The position numbers were made by a program, and so were the translations under genes. A model generated the notes under the pieces. That model was not told the DNA's origin, searched no databases, and saw only the letters and a list, made by a program, of their open reading frames with translations. A DNA stretch of 35,595 nucleotides from JBFMEX01 sp040752215 (GTDB lineage Bacteria > Pseudomonadota > Alphaproteobacteria > Rhizobiales > Hyphomicrobiaceae), in NCBI GenBank assembly GCA_040752215.1, contig JBFMEX010000045.1:1-35595 (forward strand), read 5' to 3'. Positions 1-8,286 of the stretch are shown in pieces (position 1 is the first letter of the stretch; each line of letters starts with the position of its first letter).

Positions 1-888
1 CCCCGCCGACCGCTCGCGGGAGCCGAGCGCGTCGGCGAGTCGGGTGGCGGCGGAGCCGGGCGCGAGTGGTTTCGGCTGGCTTTCGTGCGGGGCCCAGGCG
101 GTCGCGGTCAGGATCTCGAAGGTGGCGACGACGCGACCGTCGGCATCGCTGAAGCGGCGCTCGTAGATGCCGCAGGCTCGCGCCAGCGTCTCGCGCCGGG
201 TCGGCTTGCGCGAGCGCGAGCGCAGCGCGTTGCTGGCACCCATCGCCTTCAGGTCGCGCATCAGCGCCAGCGCCGAGGGATAGCGGACCGTCACCGGGTC
301 CGCATCGGTGACGGGCAGCGCGAAGCCGGCGCGCTGGAGCAACGCACCGAGCGTGCGCACATCGACGAACGGCGCCACCCGCGGCGAGGCGCCGCCCTCG
401 ACCTCGGCCTCCGCCTCGAGCCACGCCGCGCGCAGCTCCTTCAGCGTCTCGCCGCCGAGCAGGGATGCCAGCAGCAGGCCGTCGGGCCGCAGGATGCGGC
501 GGATCTGGGCCAGCGTGCCCGGCAGGTCGTTGACGTATTGCAGCGCCAGCGCCGAGACGACGAGGTCCACGCTTTCGGCACCGAACGGCAGCCATTCCTC
601 GTCCGCCAGCACACGCTCACCCGGACACTGGCCGAGCAGGCCGGGTGCGCGCTCGGCGGCGATCACGCGGCCGACGCTCGGCAACGCGGAAACGCGGCGA
701 GCGAGCACGCCGTGATGGGCGCCAAGGTCGACCGCGACATCGAAGCGGCGATTGACGATGGACAGGCGCTCGGCGAGGTCGTCGGCGACGCGCTGCAGCA
801 GGAAATCGTGAGCTGCGGCGCCGACGGCCGCACGCTGGCGGCGCGTCGTCAGGAGCTCGCGGTCGAAGATGGTGGCGTCGCCGGTCAT
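1..888 (-). CDS. SAM-dependent methyltransferase, NDUFAF5/BioC-like (partial, runs off the left edge)
   Basis: An open frame reads from an ATG at 888 to the window edge without a stop (296 codons), so the C-terminus is missing. The product has a class I methyltransferase fold: a motif I-like VDLGAHHG (residues 53-60), an acidic strand near RVIAAERAPG, then LVVSALALQYVNDLPGTLAQIRR followed by a LRPDGLLLASLLGGETL-type segment. The N-terminal IFDRELLTTRRQRAA segment is characteristic of the alphaproteobacterial homologues of mitochondrial NDUFAF5 (hydroxylation of complex I subunit NDUFS7), which also resemble BioC. Motif I has His-His where many methyltransferases have Cys/Gly-x-Gly. The gene is divergent from comF with about 90 bp between the starts. 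The methyltransferase call is firm. The substrate is not established, and a biotin role is unlikely because the window's biotin operon uses BioZ. Confidence 0.85.
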   Translation of the reverse strand, partial: MTGDATIFDRELLTTRRQRAAVGAAAHDFLLQRVADDLAERLSIVNRRFDVAVDLGAHHGVLARRVSALPSVGRVIAAERAPGLLGQCPGERVLADEEWLPFGAESVDLVVSALALQYVNDLPGTLAQIRRILRPDGLLLASLLGGETLKELRAAWLEAEAEVEGGASPRVAPFVDVRTLGALLQRAGFALPVTDADPVTVRYPSALALMRDLKAMGASNALRSRSRKPTRRETLARACGIYERRFSDADGRVVATFEILTATAWAPHESQPKPLAPGSAATRLADALGSRERSAG

Positions 889-979
889 CGCTCTCGATCG
901 TCCTCAACGGGGCGGGCCGGTACCGGACATCTGTGGCGCACGCCCTGGATCGGATACAGTGTATCGGGGACCGAGCGCG

Positions 980-1795
980 ATGATGCAACAGGACGGCATA
1001 GAGGCCACTCCACGGACACGCGGCGTCGGCCGACTGCTGCAGCACGCCGCCAGCACAGCCAAGGCGGCCGCGCGGGTGGTGGCGGACCTCGCCATGCCGC
1101 CATTGTGCCTCGCCTGCCACGCGCCGCTCGCCGACCATGATTCACTGTGTGCGGCATGCTGGCGGGAGATCACGTTCCTGCGGCCACCGCTGTGTGACCG
1201 GCTGGGCATCCCGCTGCCCTACGACATCGGCGGCACCGCCGTCTCTGCCGCGGCTATTGCCGACCCGCCGGTCTACGACCGGGCACGGGCGGTGGCCGCC
1301 TATGACGGGGCCATGCGCCGATTGATCCACGATCTCAAGTTCCGCGACCGGCACGACGCGCGCAGGCTGCTGGGCCGCTGGCTGGCGGAGGCCGGCGGCG
1401 CGCTGCTCGCCGACGCCGACCTCTTGGTGCCGGTGCCGCTCTACCGCTTCCGGCTGCTGGTGCGGCGGTTCAATCAATCCGCGATCCTCGCTGGCGAGGT
1501 GGCGCGGCGCAGCGGGGTCGCCACGATGCCCGACGGACTCGTCCGGGTGCGACGCACGGCGAGCCAGGTCGGGCTCAGCCGCGAGGAGCGCGAGGCCAAC
1601 GTGCGCGGCGCGTTTGTGGTGGCGCCCGCCGCGGCGGCACGGGTCGTCGGACGGCGGGTCGTCCTCGTCGACGACGTGATCACCACCGGGGCGACCGTCT
1701 CGGCCTGCGCGCGGGAACTCAAGCGGGCCGGCGCCGCCCGCGTCGACGTGCTGGCGCTGGCGCTCGTCGCCGATCGCGTGACGGTAGCGGTGTGA
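980..1795 (+). CDS. comF: ComF family amidophosphoribosyltransferase-like protein
   Basis: A 271-residue ComF/GntX family protein. An N-terminal zinc-ribbon-like segment has two CxxC pairs (C43/C46 and C57/C60). The C-terminal phosphoribosyltransferase-type motif VVLVDDVITTGAT lies at about residues 227-239, and the middle holds the family-typical VPVPLYRFRLLVRRFNQS segment. ComF proteins are linked to DNA uptake in competent bacteria, but in most alphaproteobacteria the role is unproven. Two adjacent ATG codons (980 and 983) are candidate starts. The frame stays open upstream to 869, but that part overlaps the divergent methyltransferase start and looks non-coding. grxC and an amidohydrolase follow on the same strand. 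Confidence 0.9.
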   Translation: MMQQDGIEATPRTRGVGRLLQHAASTAKAAARVVADLAMPPLCLACHAPLADHDSLCAACWREITFLRPPLCDRLGIPLPYDIGGTAVSAAAIADPPVYDRARAVAAYDGAMRRLIHDLKFRDRHDARRLLGRWLAEAGGALLADADLLVPVPLYRFRLLVRRFNQSAILAGEVARRSGVATMPDGLVRVRRTASQVGLSREEREANVRGAFVVAPAAAARVVGRRVVLVDDVITTGATVSACARELKRAGAARVDVLALALVADRVTVAV

Positions 1796-1901
1796 GCGCC
1801 GGCTGCGACTCTTGCGCGGGATCGCGCGGGCCCCTTTGCGTTCCGTGCCGCGGGTCCGTATTTTCACCTCTTCCCGAGGTGGCGACCGGACGAGATTCCC
1901 G

Positions 1902-2168
1902 ATGCAGAAGGTGACGATCTACACGACCATGACCTGCCCCTATTGCCACATGGCCAAGCAGCTCCTGCGCGAGAAGGGCGTAGCATTCGACGAGATCGAC
2001 GTCGCCGGCAACAACATGCTGCGCACGGAAATGACGCGCAAGTCGGGCGGACGGACCACGGTGCCGCAGATCTGGGTCGGCGAGACCCACGTCGGTGGCT
2101 GCGACGACCTCTATGATCTCGAGAACGCAGGCCGGCTGGACCCACTGCTCGCCGGCACCGCTCGCTGA
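1902..2168 (+). CDS. grxC: Glutaredoxin 3 (GrxC-type)
   Basis: An 88-residue dithiol glutaredoxin with the CPYC active site (C12, C15), the cis-proline segment TTVPQIWVGETHVGG and the terminal GG-x-DDLYDLE glutathione-binding region. It reduces protein disulfides and glutathione mixed disulfides in the cytoplasm. Length and motifs match GrxC of alphaproteobacteria. The start at 1902 is chosen because the thioredoxin-like first strand (KVTIYTT) begins at once. The longer open frame from 1812 would add a 30-residue arginine-rich tail absent from the family. It sits between comF and a Nit-type amidohydrolase, an order common in Hyphomicrobiales. Confidence 0.95.
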   Translation: MQKVTIYTTMTCPYCHMAKQLLREKGVAFDEIDVAGNNMLRTEMTRKSGGRTTVPQIWVGETHVGGCDDLYDLENAGRLDPLLAGTAR

Positions 2169-2194
2169 CTTGGCGTGAAGCACGGGAGAGTGGC

Positions 2195-3067
2195 GTGACG
2201 ACACGGCCCGAGGAGGACACGCTCCGCGTCGCCCTGGTCCAGATGTGCTCGGGCCGCGAGCCGGCGCGCAACCTGGCCGACGCGACGGCGCAGATCCGCC
2301 GGGCGGCGGCCGGCGGCGCCCGCTACGTGCAGACGCCGGAGGTCACGACGCTGATGGAGCTCGACCGCGAGCGCCTGCTCGCCCTCTGTCGCACGGAGGC
2401 CGAGGAGCCGGCGATCCCACACCTTGCGGCGCTCGCCGCCGAGCTCGGCATCTGGCTTCATGTCGGCTCGCTGGCGCTCAGAGCGGACGGCGACAAACTC
2501 GCCAACCGCTCGATCCTATTCTCGCCCAGCGGGCGTATCGCCGCCCGCTACGACAAGATCCACATGTTCGATGTCGAGCTGCCGGGCGGAGAAAGCTACC
2601 GCGAGAGCCGCAACTACGAGCCGGGCCGGCACGCGGTGGTGGCGGAGACGCCGTGGGGCGGGCTCGGCATGACGATCTGCTACGACTTGCGCTTTCCCTA
2701 CCTGCACCGCGCGCTGGCCAAGGCCGGCGCAATAATGCTGGCGGTGCCGGCCGCCTTCACCCGCACCACCGGGGAGGCGCACTGGCACACGCTGATCCGT
2801 GCGCGCGCGATCGAGGCGCAATGCTTCGTGCTGGCGGCGACGCAGGGCGGCATGCACGAGCACGGCCGGGAGACGTACGGCCACAGCCTCGTCGTCTCGC
2901 CGTGGGGCGAGGTGCTGGCCGAGGGCGGCGTTCACCCTGACGTCATATTTGCCGATCTGCATCTTGCCGACGTTGGCAAGATGCGCCGGCGGGTGCCCTC
3001 GCTCGAGCACGACCGCAGCTTCGACGTCGTTACCATGGCAACCGCCGCCGCGGAGGATTCGACATGA
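2195..3067 (+). CDS. Carbon-nitrogen hydrolase, Nit1/Nit2-type amidase
   Basis: A 290-residue member of the nitrilase superfamily with a complete Glu-Lys-Cys triad: E49 (VQTPEVTT), K121 (RYDKIHMFDVELPGG) and C162 (MTICYDLRFP). This pattern is that of the Nit1/Nit2 branch. Enzymes there hydrolyse omega-amides such as alpha-ketoglutaramate or deaminated glutathione, so metabolite repair is the likely role; the exact substrate cannot be read from sequence. Translation probably starts at the GTG at 2195, preceded by GGGAGAG. The stop overlaps the start of the next gene by 4 bp (ATGA), so the two are translationally coupled. Confidence 0.9.
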   Translation: MTTRPEEDTLRVALVQMCSGREPARNLADATAQIRRAAAGGARYVQTPEVTTLMELDRERLLALCRTEAEEPAIPHLAALAAELGIWLHVGSLALRADGDKLANRSILFSPSGRIAARYDKIHMFDVELPGGESYRESRNYEPGRHAVVAETPWGGLGMTICYDLRFPYLHRALAKAGAIMLAVPAAFTRTTGEAHWHTLIRARAIEAQCFVLAATQGGMHEHGRETYGHSLVVSPWGEVLAEGGVHPDVIFADLHLADVGKMRRRVPSLEHDRSFDVVTMATAAAEDST

Positions 3068-3501
3068 TCCGCTATCGCCTCGTCTGCACCGACGCCCACG
3101 AGTTCGAGGCCTGGTTCCGAGACAGCGGCGCCTACGACACGCAGGCGGCGGGCGCGGCAATCGCCTGTCCGGTGTGCGGCTCGCACGAAATCTCCAAGGC
3201 GCCGATGGCGCCGCGGGTCGGCACTCGCGGCCGACAGGGCAGCGTGGCGCTGGCGCCACACGCCGCTGCCGCGCGTCATCGCCAGCAGATGGTGGAGCTG
3301 ATGCGCACCGTGCGGCGCGAGCTGGAAAGCCGCTCGGAGTACGTCGGGCCGAAATTTGCCGAGGAGGCGCGCAAGATCCATTTCGAAGAGACCGCGCCGC
3401 GGGCCATTCACGGGGAGGCGACAAAGGCGGAGGTTGAGAGCCTCGACGAGGACGGCATCGAGGTGATGGCGCTGCCGCCGCTACCCGAGGATCTCGACTG
3501 A
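3064..3501 (+). CDS. DUF1178 family protein
   Basis: A 145-residue protein of the DUF1178 family. Its N-terminus (MIRYRLVCTDAHEFEAWF) and a CPVCG pair (C35, C38) suggest a small zinc-ribbon. The central part is basic and helical and the C-terminus is acidic (about residues 122-145). The function of the family is unknown. It overlaps the preceding amidohydrolase by ATGA, and this pair is a recurrent neighbourhood in alphaproteobacteria. It ends 3 bp from the end of the convergent small gene, leaving no room for a separate terminator. Confidence 0.9.
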   Translation: MIRYRLVCTDAHEFEAWFRDSGAYDTQAAGAAIACPVCGSHEISKAPMAPRVGTRGRQGSVALAPHAAAARHRQQMVELMRTVRRELESRSEYVGPKFAEEARKIHFEETAPRAIHGEATKAEVESLDEDGIEVMALPPLPEDLD

Positions 3502-3504
3502 CGA

Positions 3505-3768
3505 TCAGGCCTTGGCGATGATCACCAGAGTGTGGCGCACCGCATCGGCGACGCTGCGCATTCGGTCGGTCGGCTCCTGGTGTCCACCGGGCGTCCACTC
3601 GAAGTGGCCATCGACGTGATTCCAGATGCCGACGAATGAGTCCCAGCGCTCGACGACCACGCCGCCGCGATCCCCGGCCCGGAACGCGTAGCCGCGCTGC
3701 TGCAGCAGCTCATGTTTCTGTAGCTGGCGCTCCAGCTCCCGCTCGCGATCTCGCCGACGCTTGGACAT
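3505..3768 (-). CDS. Small hypothetical protein (87 aa)
   Basis: I do not recognise this family. The 87-residue product starts with a highly charged helix (MSKRRRDRERELERQLQKHE, probably a short coiled coil). A glycine-rich beta segment with several tryptophans follows (residues 31-60) and the end is helical. There is no signal peptide or membrane segment. The ATG at 3768 is preferred because the frame upstream (to 3906) is low in coding character. It is convergent with the DUF1178 gene with only 3 bp between the stop codons. Coding status is probable rather than certain: third positions are GC-rich and the composition is protein-like. Confidence 0.6.
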   Translation of the reverse strand: MSKRRRDRERELERQLQKHELLQQRGYAFRAGDRGGVVVERWDSFVGIWNHVDGHFEWTPGGHQEPTDRMRSVADAVRHTLVIIAKA

Positions 3769-3915
3769 GGTCGATCGTTCTTTCTGTGATCCCCGACGGG
3801 ATCGTTTGTGGCGTCTGTCCGCGTGCGCCAACGGGCGCACGTCGGAACAGATCGCATTTGACGACTGTTCGAGCGGTGTTATCGCGGAAATCGACGCGAC
3901 TCCCAACGATTAATG

Positions 3916-3936
3916 GCTTTGAACCTTAGTCAAAGC
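3916..3936. repeat. Perfect 7-bp inverted repeat, possible operator or hairpin
   Basis: GCTTTGA and TCAAAGC flank a 7-nt spacer (ACCTTAG), giving a symmetric site about 150 bp upstream of the small minus-strand gene. No U-tract follows, so it is not a terminator. A regulator-binding site is possible but unproven. Confidence 0.35.
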
Positions 3937-4113
3937 TGGTCCCGCCCGCGCAGGATTTGCGCGAAATTTTGCGCGTAGTTTCGCAAAACTCGGCTCGAAA
4001 GATCGGCAAGCTGTGGGCGTCGTCGCCGGCGCAGGTGAAGAGCTTCGGGCGCGGCCATCAGACCGGGGCTATCGCATATGGAGCAGATCGATGGGCGGTC
4101 AGAAACACGGGGG

Positions 4114-4135
4114 CGGGGCTCGGCGCAGAGCCCCG
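4114..4135. repeat. 8-bp GC-rich hairpin downstream of the FAH-family gene
   Basis: CGGGGCTC and GAGCCCCG pair around a 6-nt loop, 30 bp past the stop of the minus-strand FAH-family gene. The five-base A run lies on the wrong side for a canonical minus-strand intrinsic terminator (the T run precedes the stem). It may act as a weak terminator or a 3'-end stabiliser. Confidence 0.35.
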
Positions 4136-4164
4136 AAAAAGCGAAATGCGATCCCTCTACGGTA

Positions 4165-4848
4165 TCAGACGACGGCGACGGAGAGGCGCCCGACGCGCTC
4201 GATCGCGGCCTCGAGGCGATCGCCGCGGGCAAGCGGACCGACGCCCGCCGGCGTGCCGGTCAGGATGAGATCGCCGGGAGCCAAGGTGAACAATCCGGAA
4301 AGGACCGCCACGAGACCCGGCACGTCCCAGATCATCTGCGCGAGATCGCCGGTCTGGCGTCTGGCTCCATTGACGTCGAGCGTGATCGCACCCGACGCCG
4401 GATGGCCGATCTCAGCCGCGAGTGCGAGCGCAGAGCAGGGCGCCGATCGCTCGAAGGCCTTGCCGACCTCCCATGGACGGCCGAGCCTCTTGGCCTCGGC
4501 CTGCAGGTCGCGCCGGGTCATGTCGATCGCCACCGCATAGCCGAGCACGCAATCCAGCGCCCGCTCGCGCGGGATGTCGGTCCCACCCGCCATGAGCGCG
4601 ACCGCCAGCTCGACCTCGAAGTGTACGTCGCGCGAGGCTGGCGGATAGGGGAATACACCGTCGCTGGTCACGTTGTCGGGATTCTTCTGGAAGAAGAAGG
4701 GCGGCTCGCGGTCGGGGTCATGGCCCATCTCGCGGGCGTGCTCGGCGTAGTTGCGGCCGACGCAGTAGACGCGGTGGATCGGGAAGGTCTCGACGCGGCC
4801 AGCGATCGGCAGCACCGCCTGCGGCGGCGGCGGGATGATATAGGGCAT
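4165..4848 (-). CDS. Fumarylacetoacetate hydrolase family protein (acylpyruvase/fumarylpyruvate hydrolase type)
   Basis: A 227-residue FAH-superfamily hydrolase in the short, single-domain FAHD1-like form. The family signatures YCVGRNYAEHAREMG (from residue 28) and PFFFQKNPDNV are present, and the metal ligands are E78, E80 (HFEVE) and D109 (VAIDM). These enzymes cleave C-C bonds in acylpyruvates, fumarylpyruvate or oxaloacetate with Mg2+ or Mn2+; which substrate applies here is not decidable. The start at 4848 is preceded by AGGAACT at suitable spacing. The longer frame to 4956 lacks family similarity. It is divergent from the PhoX gene (188 bp between starts) and stands alone on its strand. 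Confidence 0.9.
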   Translation of the reverse strand: MPYIIPPPPQAVLPIAGRVETFPIHRVYCVGRNYAEHAREMGHDPDREPPFFFQKNPDNVTSDGVFPYPPASRDVHFEVELAVALMAGGTDIPRERALDCVLGYAVAIDMTRRDLQAEAKRLGRPWEVGKAFERSAPCSALALAAEIGHPASGAITLDVNGARRQTGDLAQMIWDVPGLVAVLSGLFTLAPGDLILTGTPAGVGPLARGDRLEAAIERVGRLSVAVV

Positions 4849-5036
4849 CGGCGAGTTCCTCGGGAACGGCTGTTGTCGACGCTCGCCGCCCATCCTGTCA
4901 AGCGCCGCCGGTGCATCGCGCCAATGCGACACTTGAGCCCGCGCGCGAGCCGTCATACGAGGACAATCCTATTCGGCTACGGTCGGCAATGGGCTCTCGG
5001 GCTCGGCCGCCGATGCCACTCAGGCGGAGCGACAGG

Positions 5037-7013
5037 ATGGACGAGCCGGAGCGCCCGCGCGCGTTGGCCTTCGAGAGTACCGAGGATCGGGGCTCGAGCC
5101 CGGAGGGCGCGCCGACGATCGGCGACATCATGGCGGCGAGGCTGGATCGGCGCGCCTTGTGCCAAGGTCTCGGCAGGGGGCTCGCCGCCGCAGTGGTGCT
5201 CGGCGAGCCGCTGGCATCGACGACGCGGGCCGACACTTCCGCGGCGGACGGCGCTGCATCGGCGTTCCGCTTCGCCGAGCTTGCGGGCGGTGCGCGCGAG
5301 ACCCATCATGTCGCGCCGGGTTACGATGCCGACGTGCTGATCCGCTGGGGCGACATGGTGCTCGATGGCGCGCCGCAATTCGATTCCGCGCATCAGACTG
5401 CCGAGGCTCAGAGCCGCCAGTTCGGCTATAACAACGACTTCATCGGCTACCTGCCGATCGACGGGCGATCGGACCACGGCCTGCTGGTCGTCAATCACGA
5501 GTACACCAACGAGGAGCTGATGTTCCCGGGCCTCGGCCGCCAGGATGGGCGGGCCGGATTCGCGGCCACCACCGCGGAGCACGTCGCGATCGAGATGGCG
5601 GCCCACGGCGGCACGGTCATCGAGGTCCGGCGCGAGGCCGGCAAGTGGCGGGTGATCGACGGCTCGCGCTACGCGCGACGCATCACCGCCGAGACCGCAA
5701 TGCGCTTGAGCGGCCCGGCTGCGGGTCACCGGCGCATGTGCACGAGCGCGGATCCCGCCGGCCTCACCGTTCAGGGCATGATCAACAACTGCGCCGGCGC
5801 GACAACGCCGTGGGGCACGTGGCTGACCTGCGAGGAGAACTTCAACGGCTACTTCTGGGGCAAGGACGCACGCGCTCGCCACCCCGATGCCGATGACCTC
5901 GCCCGCTACGGCATCCCCGGCGAATGGTTCGCCTGGGGCCGCTTCCACGACCGGTTCGACATCGCCAAGGAACCGAACGAGCCGAGCCGGTTTGGCTGGG
6001 TGGTGGAGATCGACCCGTTCGACCCGAATTCGGTGCCGGTCAAGCGGACCGCGCTCGGCCGCTTCAAGCACGAGGGCGCGGGCAACGTCGTCAACCGCGA
6101 CGGGAGATTCGTCGTCTACCAGGGCGACGACGAGCGCTTCGAGCACGTCTACCGGTTCATCTCCGACGACAAGGTCGATCTCGCCGACAGAGGCGCCAAC
6201 CGCGACCTGCTCGATCACGGCACGCTCTCGGTGGCGCGGTTTCTGCCCGACGGTCGCGGTGAATGGCTGGCGCTCGTCCATGGCCGCGGACCATTGACGG
6301 CGGCCAATGGCTTCGCCGACCAGGGCGACGTCGTGATCCGCGCGCGGCAGGCCGCGGATCTCCTCGGCGCGACGCGCATGGACCGGCCGGAGGACGTCGA
6401 GGTCAGCCCGGTCACCGGCAAGGTCTATGTGATGCTCACTCGCAACGAACGGCGCAAGGCGGAGGAGACCGATGCCGCCAATCCGCGCGGGCCCAATCCG
6501 TTCGGGCACATCATTGAGATCGTTCCCGACGACGGCGATCATGCCGCTGCGGGCTTCCGCTGGGAGATCCTGGTGCGCTGTGGAGACCCGGCGATCGGCG
6601 CTGTCGGCGCGACGTTCAATCCCTCGACCAGCGCGCGGGGCTGGTTCAGCTCGCCCGACAACTGCGTCTTCGACGCGCTCGGCCGGCTGTGGGTGGCGAC
6701 CGACGGCAACGTGCAGGGCGCCGTCGACGGCCTGTTCGCGCTCGACACGGACGGCAATGCGCGCGGTCGATCGCGTCACTTCTTCAGTGCGCCAATCGGC
6801 GCCGAGGTGTGCGGCCCGTGCTTCACGCCGGACCTCGAGACGCTGTTCCTCGCCGTTCAGCACCCGGGCCAGACCGAGGCGGAGAGCCTCTGGCAAGGGA
6901 TCTCCACCTACGACAACCCGACCACGAGATGGCCGGATTTCGTGGCGGGCAGGCCACCGCGGCCGGCCGTCGTCGCCATCACCCGCATGAACGGCGGCAG
7001 AATCGGTGCGTGA
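5037..7013 (+). CDS. PhoX/DUF839 family protein (putative secreted phosphatase)
   Basis: A 658-residue protein of the PhoX (DUF839) family, beta-propeller calcium/iron-dependent alkaline phosphatases usually exported by the Tat pathway. Visible family segments are the NDFIGYLP...LLVVNHEYTN region, NNCAGATTPWGTWLTCEENFNGYF, GWVVEIDPFDP, GRFKHEGAGNVV, VYQGDDERFEHVYRF, RPEDVEVSPVTGKVYVMLTRN and FSSPDNCVFDALGRLWVATDG. The N-terminus has a twin arginine (R38-R39 in LDRRALCQG) before a short hydrophobic stretch (AAAVVLG), a Tat-like signal without the usual Phe after RR. The ATG at 5037 is selected because the upstream extension to 4911 is arginine-rich noise. Many family members have no proven phosphatase activity, so the enzyme call is by family only. 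Confidence 0.85.
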   Translation: MDEPERPRALAFESTEDRGSSPEGAPTIGDIMAARLDRRALCQGLGRGLAAAVVLGEPLASTTRADTSAADGAASAFRFAELAGGARETHHVAPGYDADVLIRWGDMVLDGAPQFDSAHQTAEAQSRQFGYNNDFIGYLPIDGRSDHGLLVVNHEYTNEELMFPGLGRQDGRAGFAATTAEHVAIEMAAHGGTVIEVRREAGKWRVIDGSRYARRITAETAMRLSGPAAGHRRMCTSADPAGLTVQGMINNCAGATTPWGTWLTCEENFNGYFWGKDARARHPDADDLARYGIPGEWFAWGRFHDRFDIAKEPNEPSRFGWVVEIDPFDPNSVPVKRTALGRFKHEGAGNVVNRDGRFVVYQGDDERFEHVYRFISDDKVDLADRGANRDLLDHGTLSVARFLPDGRGEWLALVHGRGPLTAANGFADQGDVVIRARQAADLLGATRMDRPEDVEVSPVTGKVYVMLTRNERRKAEETDAANPRGPNPFGHIIEIVPDDGDHAAAGFRWEILVRCGDPAIGAVGATFNPSTSARGWFSSPDNCVFDALGRLWVATDGNVQGAVDGLFALDTDGNARGRSRHFFSAPIGAEVCGPCFTPDLETLFLAVQHPGQTEAESLWQGISTYDNPTTRWPDFVAGRPPRPAVVAITRMNGGRIGA

Positions 7014-7104
7014 ACGGGCCGGCGGCTTCAATTTGCCGCCCCGATTGGCTAGAAGGGCCGGGTGCCGCGCGAGGCTGCGGCGAGGGAGCCGATAGAACCG
7101 GGAC

Positions 7105-8175
7105 ATGGGCTGGCCGACCTACATCCGCACGCTGGCGGGGACGTTCGTGGTCACGATGGCGATCGCGCTCGTTCTCGTCGTCACCATGAACCCCTATGGA
7201 AACCTGCCGCTGCGGCTCGGCGGCGAGCACGCGATGATGGACAGCAACCGCCGCTTCCATCTCGCGGCGGCGTTGCGCGACGCCCGGTTCGACGGCGCGA
7301 TCATCGGCACCTCGACCTCGATGCTGCTCGACCCGGCCGAGCTCGACGCCCGTCTCGGCGGGCGCTTCCTCAACGCCGCGATGGAGAACAGCCGCGCCTG
7401 GGAGCAGTACCAGGCGGGTCTGCTGTTCGTGCGCTCGCCGCGACCGACCAAGCCGACGCTGCTGGTCGGGCTCGACGCCGTCTGGTGCTTCAAGGATGCA
7501 GACACCAACCGTGTCACCGAGCGCGGCTTTCCGGATTGGCTCTACGACGACGACCCATGGAACGACTGGCAGTGGATGTTCAACAGCAAGTCGCTCGAGG
7601 TCGCTGGCGGCAAGTTGCTGCATCGGCTGGGCCTGATCGGACCGAGGATCGCGCCCAATGGCCGCGAGGTCTTCACGCCGCCAGAGGAGAAGTACGACGC
7701 CAAGAAGGCGGCGGGCTACATCTGGCAGCATCGCAAGCGCGACACGCCGCCGGTCGACCCGCCGTTCTCGCCATCGGAGGCCGAGCGACTCGCGTGGGAT
7801 TTTCCGGCGCTCGCCTGGCTCGACGAGGTCCTGTCGCAGGCGCCGGTCGGGTCACGTCTCGTGCTCGCCTGGATGCCGATCCACATCGCCGCGCAGCCGG
7901 TGCCGGGCTCGAGCGCGGCGGTGCGCGAGGCCGAGTGCAAGCGCCGTATCCGCACCATCGCCGACGCGCACGGCGCCCATGTCGTCGACTTCCGGATCCA
8001 CTCCGCCGTGACGCGCGAGGACCTCGACTACTGGGACCCGCTGCACTATCGCGAGCCGATCGCCACCCGCATCGCGGACGGAATTGCGGCCGCTCTCGCC
8101 ACGAATGCCGACGATCCCGACGGCTTCTGGGTCTACGCGACCGGACCGGCCAAGACCGCGGCCCGCGGGCGCTGA
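7105..8175 (+). CDS. Membrane-anchored SGNH-like hypothetical protein
   Basis: A 356-residue protein. An N-terminal signal-anchor helix (residues 8-28) is followed by a periplasmic domain. The domain opens with IIGTSTSMLLDP (residues 66-77), which resembles SGNH block I with a possible nucleophile in G-T-S, and ends with a DPLHY segment (D311, H314), the DxxH spacing of SGNH block V. AlgJ/AlgX-type acetyltransferase-like proteins share this layout, often beside MBOAT acyltransferases, but no MBOAT gene is in the window. It follows the PhoX gene by 91 bp, an interval that holds a GGCGGC/GCCGCC hairpin at 7021-7040. The family assignment is tentative; the membrane anchor is clear. Confidence 0.75.
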   Translation: MGWPTYIRTLAGTFVVTMAIALVLVVTMNPYGNLPLRLGGEHAMMDSNRRFHLAAALRDARFDGAIIGTSTSMLLDPAELDARLGGRFLNAAMENSRAWEQYQAGLLFVRSPRPTKPTLLVGLDAVWCFKDADTNRVTERGFPDWLYDDDPWNDWQWMFNSKSLEVAGGKLLHRLGLIGPRIAPNGREVFTPPEEKYDAKKAAGYIWQHRKRDTPPVDPPFSPSEAERLAWDFPALAWLDEVLSQAPVGSRLVLAWMPIHIAAQPVPGSSAAVREAECKRRIRTIADAHGAHVVDFRIHSAVTREDLDYWDPLHYREPIATRIADGIAAALATNADDPDGFWVYATGPAKTAARGR

Positions 8176-8286
8176 GCGAGGCAATCGACCTTGTCGGGGC
8201 CGCCGCGACCAATGAAGGCTTGCCGGGGCCGCCGGGCCTGTGCCAACAGAAGGCGTGGCTGAGCGCCATTGAAGCGAGACCCTGCC

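Larger units (their letters stand above)
3769..4164. other. 396-bp non-coding interval between two minus-strand genes
   Basis: No convincing gene was found here. The stretch is locally AT-rich near 3900-3990 and holds two hairpins listed separately (3916-3936 and 4114-4135), plus a doubled TTTGCGCG around 3956-3975. The AT-rich part probably holds the promoter of the 87-residue protein. No tRNA-like cloverleaf was seen. Confidence 0.5.

Noticed and set aside
1..888. Annotation of the left-edge methyltransferase as BioC
   Set aside because: The N-terminal pattern fits the NDUFAF5 group and the biotin operon here uses BioZ, which removes the need for BioC; the name was withheld.
4977..7106. 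Minus-strand open frame of about 709 codons
   Set aside because: It is the antisense shadow of the PhoX/DUF839 gene, whose plus-strand family motifs are unambiguous.
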